Counted from the stretch's first letter, positions 16,297-23,954 are shown. The stretch: 24,366 nt of DNA from UPXZ01 sp047973025 (GCA_047973025.1 JBKEBE010000116.1:1-24366); one strand, 5' to 3'. Numbers and translations: made by a program. The notes: generated from the sequence alone by a model not told the origin.

Positions 16297-17172
16297 ATGG
16301 CAAATATAGAAATCGACCAGAAATCGGGATTTTGTTTCGGAGTAGTCAAAGCAATCTCAAAGGCAGAAGAAGAATTAACAAAGGGTTCGCCTTTGTACTG
16401 TTTAGGAGACATTGTACACAATGGACAAGAAGTTAAACGGCTTTCTGACATGGGATTAATTACCATCTCACGCGAAGAGTTCATGAATCTGCACGATGTA
16501 AAAGTAATGTTTCGCGCGCACGGCGAACCCCCATCGACCTACGAAATTGCCAAAAAGAATAACATCGAATTGATTGACGCATCGTGTCCCGTTGTACTGA
16601 GATTACAAAGTCGAATAAAAAAATCTTTCTTGGAAGACGAAAACAAAGAGCTACAAATCGTTATATATGGAAAAGTCGGACACGCGGAAGTAATCGGGCT
16701 ACTCGGACAAGTAGATGAAAACGCAATAGTAATAGAAAACGAAGCTGATTTACACAAATTGGATTTCACAAAAAATATCCGCCTTTTTTCGCAAACCACC
16801 AAATCGTTAGAAGGATTTAATCAGCTTGTAAAAACTATTTCAGAAAAAATGGCTCCCAATGCCGTATTTGAGTATTCCGATACAATTTGTCGTCAAGTTG
16901 CCAATAGATTACCAAATATTGCTACCTTTGCAGAGAAAAACGACGTTGTATTATTCGTGAGTGGTAAAAAAAGTTCAAACGGCAAAGTCCTCTACGAACA
17001 CAGCAAAAGTATCAATCCTAATACCTATTTCGTAACGGAACCTTCCGATTTGGAAAGTTTACACATCGACTTCTCAAAAAAAATCGGTATTTGTGGGGCA
17101 ACATCAACCCCAAGTTGGCTAATGGAAGCCGTAGCCAATAAAATAAACGAATTGGAACTGCTAAAGCAATAG
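16297..17172 (+). CDS. ispH: 4-hydroxy-3-methylbut-2-enyl diphosphate reductase (IspH/LytB)
   Basis: A 291-residue iron-sulfur enzyme for the last step of the MEP isoprenoid pathway, making isopentenyl and dimethylallyl diphosphate. The three cluster cysteines are C13 (SGFCFGV), C97 (DASCPVV) and C198 (DTICRQVANR). Substrate-contact histidines lie in HNGQEV (41), RAHGE (75) and GHAEV (129), followed by the SGKKSSNGKVLYE motif and IGICGATSTPSWL near the end. Length is typical of Bacteroidetes forms. The start is fixed by MANIEIDQKSGFC. Its upstream region is unusual: the short inverted-repeat element runs up to the start codon, so its native promoter or leader has been replaced or lies within the repeat. 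Confidence 0.96.
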   Translation: MANIEIDQKSGFCFGVVKAISKAEEELTKGSPLYCLGDIVHNGQEVKRLSDMGLITISREEFMNLHDVKVMFRAHGEPPSTYEIAKKNNIELIDASCPVVLRLQSRIKKSFLEDENKELQIVIYGKVGHAEVIGLLGQVDENAIVIENEADLHKLDFTKNIRLFSQTTKSLEGFNQLVKTISEKMAPNAVFEYSDTICRQVANRLPNIATFAEKNDVVLFVSGKKSSNGKVLYEHSKSINPNTYFVTEPSDLESLHIDFSKKIGICGATSTPSWLMEAVANKINELELLKQ

Positions 17173-17190
17173 ATTTACCGCGTCTTTCAT

Positions 17191-17366
17191 CATGTAGTAC
17201 AAAGGAATTATTTACTAAACATAGAAAAGGATTGATGAATTAAGCTTGAAATTCTTTTGAGTGTCTTTCGGCTTTTCTCTTGGTTGTTTGGCCAATTAAA
17301 CACATCAAAAAATCCATCTCAAAACGATGCTCATAAATTAGTAAAAGGACTCGTTTATCCTACTTA
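17191..17366 (+). repeat. Short inverted-repeat element, copy 2 (full length, degenerate)
   Basis: It begins with GTAGTACAAAGGAATTATT (17194-17212) and ends with ACTCGTTTATCCTACTTA (17349-17366), matching the two ends of the copy at 20986-21154 imperfectly. The central TTTTGAGTGTCTTTCG (17255-17270) is identical to copy 1. The hairpin arms are TGTTTGG (17285-17291) and TTAAACA (17296-17302), two of whose pairs would be G-U in RNA. At about 176 bp its length agrees with the 169-bp copy. It fills most of the ispH-pfkA gap. Confidence 0.6.
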
Positions 17367-17401
17367 CTCTCGTAATTCGACACTAATTTTTAAGAAAATA
17401 T

Positions 17402-18385
17402 ATGGAATATAAAATTAAATGTATCGGCATCTTAACTTCCGGAGGCGATGCTCCGGGCATGAATGCCGCGATTCGATCGGTTACTCGTGCGGCTATTTTC
17501 AACGGCATACGCGTAAAAGCAATATATAGAGGATACCGCGGACTCCTTACCGGCGAAATTAAAGAATTTCAAACGCAGAACGTCAGCAACATCATGCAAC
17601 AAGGAGGAACAATACTCAAGACCGCTCGATGCAAAGAGTTTATGACGACTGATGGTCGTAAGCAAGCTTACGAAACAATGATGCGGGAAGAGATAGACGC
17701 TTTAGTCGTAATCGGAGGAGATGGAACGTTTACGGGCGCGAGAATCTTTGCGCAAGAATTTAATGTCCCCATAGTCGGCATTCCGGGCACCATAGACAAT
17801 GACTTATTCGGTACAGATTCCACCTTGGGATATGATACCGCCCTAAATACCATCATGGAAGCTGTTGACAAAATCAGGGATACCGCGTCGTCGCACGAAA
17901 GACTATTTTTCATCGAAGTGATGGGTAGAGACGCCGGATTTTTGGCGTTGAACAGTGCTTTGGCTGCCGGAGCTGAAGCTGCCATCGTTCCTGAATTGGA
18001 AACGAAAGTGGATCAGTTGGACGATTTGATTCAAAACGGTTTTCGAAAATCGAAAAATAGCAGTATTGTTCTTGTTGCCGAAAGTGAAGTTACCGGAGGT
18101 GCCAACGGTTTAGCCGAACGGATGCGCCTTGAATATCCCGAGTATGATGTTCGTGTAACTATCCTCGGACACATCCAGCGGGGTGGATCGCCAACTGCTT
18201 ATGACCGTATTCTTGCCGGGCGCATGGGAGTTGCCGCTATTGACGCGCTACTTGACGAGCAGCGAAGTATCATGATCGGTATAGTGAATGATGTAATTAT
18301 ACACGTCCCTTTCACGAAAGCAATAAAAGACGACAAGCCGTTGAATGAAAATCTGATGACTGTACTACACGTACTTTCAATCTAA
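17402..18385 (+). CDS. pfkA: ATP-dependent 6-phosphofructokinase
   Basis: A 327-residue glycolytic enzyme that phosphorylates fructose 6-phosphate. Motifs in order: GILTSGGDAPGMNAAIR (9-25), IYRGYRGLL, IGGDGTFTGA (104-113), GIPGTIDNDLFGTDSTLGYD (126-145) with catalytic Asp in TIDND, FFIEVMGRDAGFLAL, and ILGHIQRGGSPTAYDR. GGDGT, rather than the GGDD of PPi-dependent enzymes, indicates ATP as donor. Length is normal for a bacterial PfkA. The upstream gap of 229 bp is mostly occupied by the second copy of the inverted-repeat element, with only about 35 bp between its right end and the ATG. A weak TAATTTTT at 17384-17391 is the only promoter-like box there. Confidence 0.96.
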   Translation: MEYKIKCIGILTSGGDAPGMNAAIRSVTRAAIFNGIRVKAIYRGYRGLLTGEIKEFQTQNVSNIMQQGGTILKTARCKEFMTTDGRKQAYETMMREEIDALVVIGGDGTFTGARIFAQEFNVPIVGIPGTIDNDLFGTDSTLGYDTALNTIMEAVDKIRDTASSHERLFFIEVMGRDAGFLALNSALAAGAEAAIVPELETKVDQLDDLIQNGFRKSKNSSIVLVAESEVTGGANGLAERMRLEYPEYDVRVTILGHIQRGGSPTAYDRILAGRMGVAAIDALLDEQRSIMIGIVNDVIIHVPFTKAIKDDKPLNENLMTVLHVLSI

Positions 18386-18403
18386 AACTACTGACTCCTC
18401 GTT

Positions 18404-18411
18404 TATTTTTG
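18404..18411 (+). promoter_or_regulatory. -7 box for the tyrosine phosphatase gene
   Basis: TATTTTTG matches TAnnTTTG. It overlaps an in-frame TTG at 18409, which therefore cannot be the start, and lies 36 bp upstream of the ATG at 18448. No clear -33 box is seen. Confidence 0.45.
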
Positions 18412-18447
18412 TATGGGCTGATTTTTCAGCATCATTTTATACTGCTC

Positions 18448-18921
18448 ATGAAGAAAAAATCGGTACTATTCGTTTGTTTGGGTAATATCTGTCGTTCGCC
18501 AATGGCACAAACCGTTTTCGAAAAAATTGTTTCAGATAATGGTCAGACGGATGAATATTTGATAGATTCTGCCGGATTAGGTGGTTGGCACATAGGCGAG
18601 AAGGCTGATTCGCGTATGCGTTCTCACGCCGAGAAACATGGCTACACCATTACACACCGAGCGCGCCAAATACAAAAATCAGATTTTGAGAGATTTGATT
18701 ATATTATCGGGATGGATAGTCAAAATATCGAAGGGCTTCATAATCTCGCGTCAATCGAAGCTCAACGCGAAAATATCAAACGAATGACTGATTTCCTGCT
18801 ACTTCACTCTTCGGAAAGTATTCCTGACCCCTATTATGGTGGCTCTGAAGATTTTGACCATGTAATTGACTTGTTGGAAGATGCTTGTAATGGATTTTAC
18901 AAAACAATCTCATCCGCTTAG
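18448..18921 (+). CDS. Low-molecular-weight protein tyrosine phosphatase
   Basis: A 157-residue phosphatase from the chosen ATG. The catalytic P-loop CLGNICRSP holds the nucleophile Cys10 and Arg16 (C-x5-R), right after the first strand (SVLFV). The general-acid motif DPYYGG is in the C-terminal third, and DSAGLGGWHIGEKAD is the typical second loop. The longer open frame from a TTG at 18409 adds 13 residues (MYGLIFQHHFILL) foreign to the family and overlaps the -7 box, so it is rejected. In other bacteria such enzymes counter tyrosine kinases of capsule export, but no such kinase is here, and the gene sits at the end of the housekeeping block. Substrate unknown. Confidence 0.93.
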   Translation: MKKKSVLFVCLGNICRSPMAQTVFEKIVSDNGQTDEYLIDSAGLGGWHIGEKADSRMRSHAEKHGYTITHRARQIQKSDFERFDYIIGMDSQNIEGLHNLASIEAQRENIKRMTDFLLLHSSESIPDPYYGGSEDFDHVIDLLEDACNGFYKTISSA

Positions 18922-19029
18922 CGTTCAACAACACCTTTGTATTCATTTCTAACTACTTTTTCTAGTATTATTGGCATGTTTTTTGCGAATATATTAACAG
19001 CTACATTTAAATCCCTAATAAATAAAATT

Positions 19030-19129
19030 ATGAAACAGCCATGTAAAATAACTTTGATACACAAGGGTATGATTAATGGCGTGTTCCATGTGTCCTTAAT
19101 GTAAAAAATAAATTTTAACCACATGAAAA
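19030..19129 (+). repeat. 100-bp promoter-leader repeat, copy B (drives the lipoprotein gene)
   Basis: This is the inverted partner of 16107-16208. It contains the -7 box TAACTTTG (19049-19056) and a leader of about 60 bases, and it ends just inside the lipoprotein gene (CACATGAAAA, 19120-19129). Within it, ATGAAACAGCCAT (19030-19042) and ATGGCGTGTTCCAT (19076-19089) form an imperfect inverted repeat bracketing the -7 box. AAGG (19063-19066) and CCTT (19094-19097) could close a leader hairpin that is kept in both copies. Confidence 0.7.
19049..19056 (+). promoter_or_regulatory. -7 box inside the leader repeat
   Basis: TAACTTTG matches TAnnTTTG and is identical in the second copy of the repeat (16188-16181, - strand). 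It lies 66 bp upstream of the ATG at 19123. No good -33 TTTG lies 17-23 bp above it, so its activity is uncertain. Confidence 0.5.
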
Positions 19130-19887
19130 AGAGTATTCTATTGACAATAGCATCCTGCGCCGGACTGTTAATTGCATTTAGTTCCTGTAAAAAAGAAGAA
19201 GAACCCCTGGGTAGCGTGAAACTTGACCCCGCAACGGTGCAAACGACCTACGGGAATAAATTAACATTAACCCCCGTTTACGAAGCCGGACAAGCAAGTT
19301 CGTTTAGTTACGAATGGACTTCAAGTGCCGATTCTATTGTTTCGGTAAAAGCCGGACAAGGCGGATTAGGTGAAATTCAGGCACTTAGGGTTGGCGAAGC
19401 TACTATTTACTACAAAGGATATGACACCAAAGATAAAAATAAAACGCTAAAACTGACCGCATCGACCAAAGTATCGGTTAGTGCTCGTTCCAGTATTTTC
19501 GGAAATGTTTTCTTCCGAAAAGGCGAACCTAAAACAACACTTGAAGGATTAGGCGTCGGCGTATTGAATACCGACCAATCTACAGCTACGCTTTTGGTGT
19601 ACGACAGAACCCCTGACGCGGTAAATAAAGTTGAAAAAACGGTTTTTGAATTAGCCGACAATAAGCTTGTAGCAACTTACGCGTACATCCAAGATACTCC
19701 AAGCAATCGGGAATCAGCGACACAATTTATAGAAGAACGATTTAAATATACCGGCACGGTAATACCTCCATTTACCGTCTATAATGCCGGTGTTACCACA
19801 CTCTACGCGGTAGGTACCAAAGCCGGATTATTTCTGGGAGTGGATCCGGGCAATGGAATATCCGGATTGGGAATAAAATTCTGGTAA
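19123..19887 (+). CDS. Lipoprotein of unknown function
   Basis: A 254-residue exported lipoprotein. The signal sequence MKKSILLTIASCAGLLIAFS ends in a lipobox (FSSC, Cys22). The charged KKEEE after the Cys differs from the acidic-serine surface-export signal of some Bacteroidetes lipoproteins, so placement (periplasmic or surface) is open. Residues about 30-125 look like an Ig-like/BIG2 fold: VKLDPATVQTTYGNKLTLTP, SYEWTSSADSIVSV, VGEATIYYKG. The remainder, from SSIFGNVFFRKGEP, is beta-rich and ends with a Gly-rich segment (FLGVDPGNGISGLGIKFW). I do not recognise a family for it. Its start codon is part of the 100-bp repeat, so expression may be governed by a mobile or duplicated leader. Confidence 0.8.
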   Translation: MKKSILLTIASCAGLLIAFSSCKKEEEPLGSVKLDPATVQTTYGNKLTLTPVYEAGQASSFSYEWTSSADSIVSVKAGQGGLGEIQALRVGEATIYYKGYDTKDKNKTLKLTASTKVSVSARSSIFGNVFFRKGEPKTTLEGLGVGVLNTDQSTATLLVYDRTPDAVNKVEKTVFELADNKLVATYAYIQDTPSNRESATQFIEERFKYTGTVIPPFTVYNAGVTTLYAVGTKAGLFLGVDPGNGISGLGIKFW

Positions 19888-19901
19888 AATGTACTCTTTA
19901 A

Positions 19902-19932
19902 ACCCAAACCCTAAGTTATTTAGGGAATGGGT
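19902..19932 (+). terminator. Nested hairpin after the lipoprotein gene
   Basis: The inner arms CCCTAA (19909-19914) and TTAGGG (19920-19925) enclose GTTAT. The outer arms ACCC (19902-19905) and GGGT (19929-19932) pair across AAA and AAT spacers. It starts 14 bp after the stop codon. There is no strong T-run after it, so it may act as an RNA 3'-end structure rather than a classic terminator. Confidence 0.45.
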
Positions 19933-20267
19933 ATCTCATTTTATCGAGCCGTGTTTTATCGGATTATCCATTTCGACAATAAACATCCATCCGTTCAACG
20001 ATTCTTCCCGTAACTATTTTATTTGAAGCGGAAACATAACCGGTATTTTTCAGACAATCGAAGAAACGTTTTATTTGTCTCCTATTTTTGTATTCAAGAT
20101 TCGCTTCTTGGAGAGAGAATCACGTGTTGTATGTTATAAGGAACGCATGCTCTGCATCGTTTTAACGTTTTCGAGTGCATTGAAACAATTGTATCTTGGA
20201 CGTCGCTCAACCGGAAATAAGCGTCCGGGGTTGCAGACCGCTCATTCTTATTCTTTAGTAGCCATTT
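19933..20267. other. Intergenic region between convergent lipoprotein genes, no gene recognised
   Basis: A + strand open frame from 20075 overlaps the end of the next gene and does not read like a protein. One -7-like box, TATTTTTG (20083-20090), has no gene after it. GGACG (20198) and CGTCC (20221) could form a small stem. I see no tRNA, no repeat shared with the rest of the window and no recognisable gene remnant. Confidence 0.4.
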
Positions 20268-20945
20268 TTATTTTGATTTCCAGAAGTACCCTTCAAAGAT
20301 ATCTTCAATTTGTTTTTTTAATATTTTCTCGTCCAACGGTTCTACATCCCTCAAGGATGATTTTTTGAAAAAAGCAATATTGTTGTCCTTTGCATCAACA
20401 ATCATCACATACACTGTTGAATTGGACTTTATTGGGGTTTGATAGTACATACCCATGGTCAAAATTCCGGTTGCAATACCCTTTGCAATCTGTCCACCAT
20501 AATAATTCCCCTTATTTCGGGTAAAGCCTGATGTTACAGTCAATAATCCAAATCGCTTGCCGGATGCTTCGAGCAACGAATCTAAAACCGGAGCTATAGT
20601 TATATTACGAATATCTTTCTGTCTGTCAGCTGAGAGACACAGCAATTCTATTTCTTTTCCTACTTGTTTCTTGGTGATTGTATCGGAAAGGTTGATTTCG
20701 TTTGTCAAGGGTATGTCGTTAAATTCTCTCAACGTGTTTTCAAATTTTGATTTTGATTTTTCTGAAAGCGTGTCGTTCAGTTTCCCTTTATTGCCACTTT
20801 CGATAAGACTTATGAATGACAACGTTTCAAATTTCTGCATGTCTTTCACTTCAGAAGGTTGAATACCGGATGTTAAACGTTTTGTTGTCGTGCAGGCACT
20901 AAAGACAAATACAATGGTAAATATTGTCACGAGATACTTTTTCAT
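20268..20945 (-). CDS. Lipoprotein of unknown function, conserved in Bacteroidales
   Basis: A 225-residue protein with a lipoprotein signal (MKKYLVTIFTIVFVFSAC, Cys18) and a TTTKRL sequence after it. The middle is helical and charged (residues about 30-130). The C-terminal part contains GKRFGLLTVTSGFTRNKGNYYGG, in pieces, and the motif IAKGIATGILTMGMYYQTPI followed by STVYVMIVDAKDNNIAFFKKSSL. I have the impression of similar 'TLGMYYPTPIKS..YVMIVD' proteins in other Bacteroidales, but no function is known to me. There is no close co-directional partner: it is convergent with the 19123 lipoprotein. Its upstream region abuts the third inverted-repeat element, and a weak AACTTTTG (20978-20971) is the nearest promoter-like box. 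Confidence 0.78.
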   Translation of the reverse strand: MKKYLVTIFTIVFVFSACTTTKRLTSGIQPSEVKDMQKFETLSFISLIESGNKGKLNDTLSEKSKSKFENTLREFNDIPLTNEINLSDTITKKQVGKEIELLCLSADRQKDIRNITIAPVLDSLLEASGKRFGLLTVTSGFTRNKGNYYGGQIAKGIATGILTMGMYYQTPIKSNSTVYVMIVDAKDNNIAFFKKSSLRDVEPLDEKILKKQIEDIFEGYFWKSK

Positions 20946-20985
20946 GGTTGTAAGGCGTTGGAATGTTTGACAAAAGTTTCGGAAG

Positions 20986-21154
20986 TAAGTAGTGCAAAAG
21001 AATTGTTGGAATAATTTTGGAATAGCTTTTGTCTTTTTTCGAGGGTGTTTAGCGGGCTAAACAACCGAGAGAAAAAGCGTAAGACACTCAAAAAAATCTC
21101 GTATTAATACAAAAATACGATTAAAACATTAAAATAATTCTTTTAGACTACTTA
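20986..21154. repeat. Short inverted-repeat element, copy 3 (most complete; 169 bp, MITE-like)
   Basis: The left end AAGTAGTGCAAAAGAATTG (from 20987) is repeated inverted at the right end (21133-21154) with 19 of 22 bases matching. The central hairpin has arms TGTTTAG (21046-21052) and CTAAACA (21057-21063) around CGGG, extended by weaker pairing of GTCTTTTTTC with GAAAAAGC and AAGAC. Relative to copies 1 and 2 the core lies on the - strand. The outermost bases TA...TA could be a target duplication. There is no coding capacity. The right end is 7 bp from the stop of the DUF1080 gene. Confidence 0.68.
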
Positions 21155-21161
21155 TATCTTT

Positions 21162-22517
21162 CTATCTTAGCTCCTTGATTTTGATATTCTGAAACCAGAC
21201 TTCATCGCCATGATCTTGCAATAAAATCAACCCTTCGGTCGAATTGCCAAAATTAGCCCAATCTTTATACTTACTATAGTCCACCAAAGCGTTCCACATC
21301 TGATTATTACGCTCGTATTCAATGATTTTCACACCATTCAACCAGTGTTCGACGTGATTGTCAACCACTACAACCATCGCGGTATTAAAAAACCCTTTTC
21401 GAAATGGTTTATTTTCCGGCGCGGGTATTAAATCATACAACGAACCCAAAGTTCGGTTTCCATTGACTCCCAACTTGGCATCCGGGTGTTTTGTATCGTC
21501 CAATATTTGATACTCACACCCGATAGCAGAACCTTGACCTTTATTTAAGTCCGTATCTACAAAATATTTGATTCCGCTATTGGCGCCATCGGTTATTTTG
21601 AAATCAACCTTTAACATAAAATTTTTGTAGGGACGCGTAGTAACGATATCGCCGCCGTTTGTGGATTCGCCGCCATCACTTTTTAATACTTTCAGAATCC
21701 CGTCTTCTATCTTCCAGCCTTTTGATGGAAAATCATCCATCTTAGCGCCACGCCATCCATTAGTCGTTTTCCCGTCCCAAAGTAGCCTCCAGCCATCTTC
21801 GGCTTCTTGTTCCGATATGGAGTTTGCAATCGTATTCATTTGGTGTATCGTATTATTTTTCGGAGTTTTGAATTTATCGAGATTGGTGGTCATTATTCGG
21901 ATATTCCGCCAAGCAACCGTTTTCCCGACATGTTTTTCATTGTAGATGGCATGCACCTGCAATCCGATAAATCCGGATTTTGTAACATCATCCAGTAAAT
22001 CGGCGCAATACACACCGTTTACCCAAGTGCGTATCGTATTTCCGATCGCTTCAATTCTTGCCGTATTCCATTCCAAGTTTTTGAATGCTTTTTGTCCTTC
22101 TGGATTGTAATTCATCGGGTAAAGCCACCCTCGGCGGGCTTCATCATAAACACCTCCCGTCCACGCTCTTGGCGAAGGGTCAATCTCAAACTGATAGCCG
22201 TGTACCGTTCCATTCCGATACGTTTTCAAGCTGTTGCTTCTAAATTGTACACCGGAATTTAGCTCGTCATCCACTTTGAAATCAAACTCAAGGATAAAAT
22301 CATCGTACATCTTGTTGGTTCTGAGGAAAGTATTGGGCGTTCCAAATACCGAAGTACCCACAATACTCTTTTCGACTACTTTATAATCAGCCGTTCCATT
22401 AATTTTGGTCCATCCTTTCAGGTTTTTACCATTGAATAAATCAATCCATTCCGGTTGCTGTGAAAAAACAGGTAAGGAGAATATGGAAATTAAAATAAAA
22501 AAAAAACTTTTTTTCAT
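21162..22517 (-). CDS. Double DUF1080 (3-keto-disaccharide hydrolase-like) exported protein
   Basis: A 451-residue protein with a signal peptide (MKKSFFFILISIFSLPVFSQ) and two tandem DUF1080 (PF06439, concanavalin-like) domains. The first runs about 22-212 (WIDLFNGKNLKGWTKI, VQFRSNS, YQFEIDPSPRAWTGGVYDEA). The second runs about 237-451 (GWRLLWDGKTTNGWRGAKM, GGDIVTTRPYKNFMLKVDFK, SGIKYFVD, YQILDDTKHPDAKLG). The family includes enzymes that cleave 3-keto-glycosides by hydrolysis or elimination, usually next to Gfo/Idh/MocA dehydrogenases that make or reduce the keto sugar. Such a gene lies 15 bp upstream here. Most family members carry one domain, but two-domain forms are also known. Which copy is active cannot be judged by eye. 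Confidence 0.9.
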   Translation of the reverse strand: MKKSFFFILISIFSLPVFSQQPEWIDLFNGKNLKGWTKINGTADYKVVEKSIVGTSVFGTPNTFLRTNKMYDDFILEFDFKVDDELNSGVQFRSNSLKTYRNGTVHGYQFEIDPSPRAWTGGVYDEARRGWLYPMNYNPEGQKAFKNLEWNTARIEAIGNTIRTWVNGVYCADLLDDVTKSGFIGLQVHAIYNEKHVGKTVAWRNIRIMTTNLDKFKTPKNNTIHQMNTIANSISEQEAEDGWRLLWDGKTTNGWRGAKMDDFPSKGWKIEDGILKVLKSDGGESTNGGDIVTTRPYKNFMLKVDFKITDGANSGIKYFVDTDLNKGQGSAIGCEYQILDDTKHPDAKLGVNGNRTLGSLYDLIPAPENKPFRKGFFNTAMVVVVDNHVEHWLNGVKIIEYERNNQMWNALVDYSKYKDWANFGNSTEGLILLQDHGDEVWFQNIKIKELR

Positions 22518-22532
22518 GATGTGTCAGATTTT

Positions 22533-23954
22533 CTAAATTTTGTAAAATTCAAACCATTCTTTACGTGGCGGAACCCCTGTGAGAAGACCGTTCGCAATAG
22601 GATCATTGGTTATTTGTTTTGTTTTTCTGTCAAAAATTAATTTTCGATTAGTCTGTTGTGCGATTACTCCCAAGCAAAATACCTGACTGAGCGGAGCGCT
22701 TAGTTGAAAAGGTGAACGTGTTTTCTCTTTACCCATACATGCCTGTAAAAAATTAGCATAATGATTGGACGGACTCTTGGGTACTTCGGGAAGTTTTTTC
22801 TCCATTTCTTTGGCTTTTTCGTCCGGTATTATGCTCAGAGTAGTTCCATGCGAGCCACCTTTGAATGTCAATTCTTTGCTGTAAATTTCTTTTCCGGGAT
22901 TTAGCTTCATTGCCTGTACGGAATGTCCTCCCGCAGGAGGAATATTCGGATCTAATTCAGAAACGCCGTATCCGACCGGAACTTCCGGTATATTATCTAC
23001 ACCGTCATACCAGGTTAGCGTTACGGGTGGCATTTTCTTCCTTTTAGGGAATTTATACTCGATGGTGCTTGCCATCGGGAAAAAATATTGATTGTACCCG
23101 TCGATCCGCAACGGGGTAATTTCTTCGGGCAATCCCAAATCCAGAAATTCGTGAGCCGTATCGATGATGTGCGCTCCCCAGTCGCCTAACGCTCCCATTC
23201 CGAAGTCGTACCAACAACGCCAATCGCCGTAATGAAATTTTTCGTTATAATCATGATAAGGAACCGCCGAAAGCCAAGTATCCCAATCCAAAGTATCCGG
23301 AATCGGCTGTTTGTCAGGAAATTTTGTAATTTTCGGATCCCAACTGTGCCAACGTCGAGGGTTATTCATGTGGGCGGTAATCTTGGTAACGTCTTTGATT
23401 ATTCCGGCTTCTTTCCAAGCCTTAAACTGAAAATAGTTGGCTTCTGAATGTCCCTGATTCCCCATCTGTGTAACCACGTGGGGGTATTTATCGGCTGCTT
23501 TCATGAGCAATTCGGATTCGTAAAAAGTCCGGGTAAGCGGTTTCTCCACAAAAACATGCTTTCCTAAAGTCATGGCAAGCATACAAATCGGGAAATGCGA
23601 ATGATCGGGAGTAGAAACCGCGACGGCTTCAATTTCATTTCCCATTTTATCAAACATTTGACGAAAGTCTTTGAACGTTTTAGCTCTTGGATGGTCGGAA
23701 ATCGCTTTTGACGTGTGAACGGCTCCCAAATCGACATCACAAAGCGCTACCACATTAACAAATCCGGTTTTTACAAATTCGTTGATGACATCTAATCCCC
23801 GATTACCGATACCGATAAATGCGACGTTCACTTTGCCGTTAGCGCCTATAATTCGATTAAAACTTTGGGCGTTGATTTTGGATGTAACGCCACTAAGTGC
23901 CAATCCGGCAGATGCCAATGCGGCTGATCGAATGAATTCTCTTCGTGTAGTCAT
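22533..23954 (-). CDS. Gfo/Idh/MocA family oxidoreductase with twin-arginine signal
   Basis: A 473-residue NAD(P)-dependent sugar oxidoreductase exported by the Tat route. Residues 1-30 carry TTRREFIRSAALASAGLALSG (twin Arg in RREFI). The Rossmann motif VAFIGIGNRGLDVINEF lies at about 44-60, and the family EKP motif is in HVFVEKPLTRTFYESE. The C-terminal half includes CWYDFGMGALGDWGAHIIDT, common in this subgroup. The 15-bp gap and shared strand with the double-DUF1080 gene make an operon. Together they fit periplasmic oxidation of a glycoside to its 3-keto form and cleavage by DUF1080, or the reverse reduction step. That pairing is established for related Bacteroides loci, but the sugar here is unknown. 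A good promoter precedes the gene. Confidence 0.92.
   Translation of the reverse strand: MTTRREFIRSAALASAGLALSGVTSKINAQSFNRIIGANGKVNVAFIGIGNRGLDVINEFVKTGFVNVVALCDVDLGAVHTSKAISDHPRAKTFKDFRQMFDKMGNEIEAVAVSTPDHSHFPICMLAMTLGKHVFVEKPLTRTFYESELLMKAADKYPHVVTQMGNQGHSEANYFQFKAWKEAGIIKDVTKITAHMNNPRRWHSWDPKITKFPDKQPIPDTLDWDTWLSAVPYHDYNEKFHYGDWRCWYDFGMGALGDWGAHIIDTAHEFLDLGLPEEITPLRIDGYNQYFFPMASTIEYKFPKRKKMPPVTLTWYDGVDNIPEVPVGYGVSELDPNIPPAGGHSVQAMKLNPGKEIYSKELTFKGGSHGTTLSIIPDEKAKEMEKKLPEVPKSPSNHYANFLQACMGKEKTRSPFQLSAPLSQVFCLGVIAQQTNRKLIFDRKTKQITNDPIANGLLTGVPPRKEWFEFYKI

Noticed and set aside
17191..17366. Riboswitch upstream of pfkA
   Set aside because: The sequence is a degenerate copy of a repeat also found between unrelated genes, and no known riboswitch core is visible.
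18409..18447. Longer start for the tyrosine phosphatase
   Set aside because: It begins with TTG inside the -7 box and adds 13 residues foreign to the family.
20198..20226. tRNA-like segment (GGACG...CGTCC, then GGGGTTGCAGACC)
   Set aside because: No cloverleaf, no T-arm consensus and no CCA-compatible acceptor stem could be drawn.
20075..20368. 97-residue + strand open frame
   Set aside because: It has no recognisable motif and overlaps the 3' end of the lipoprotein gene on the other strand.
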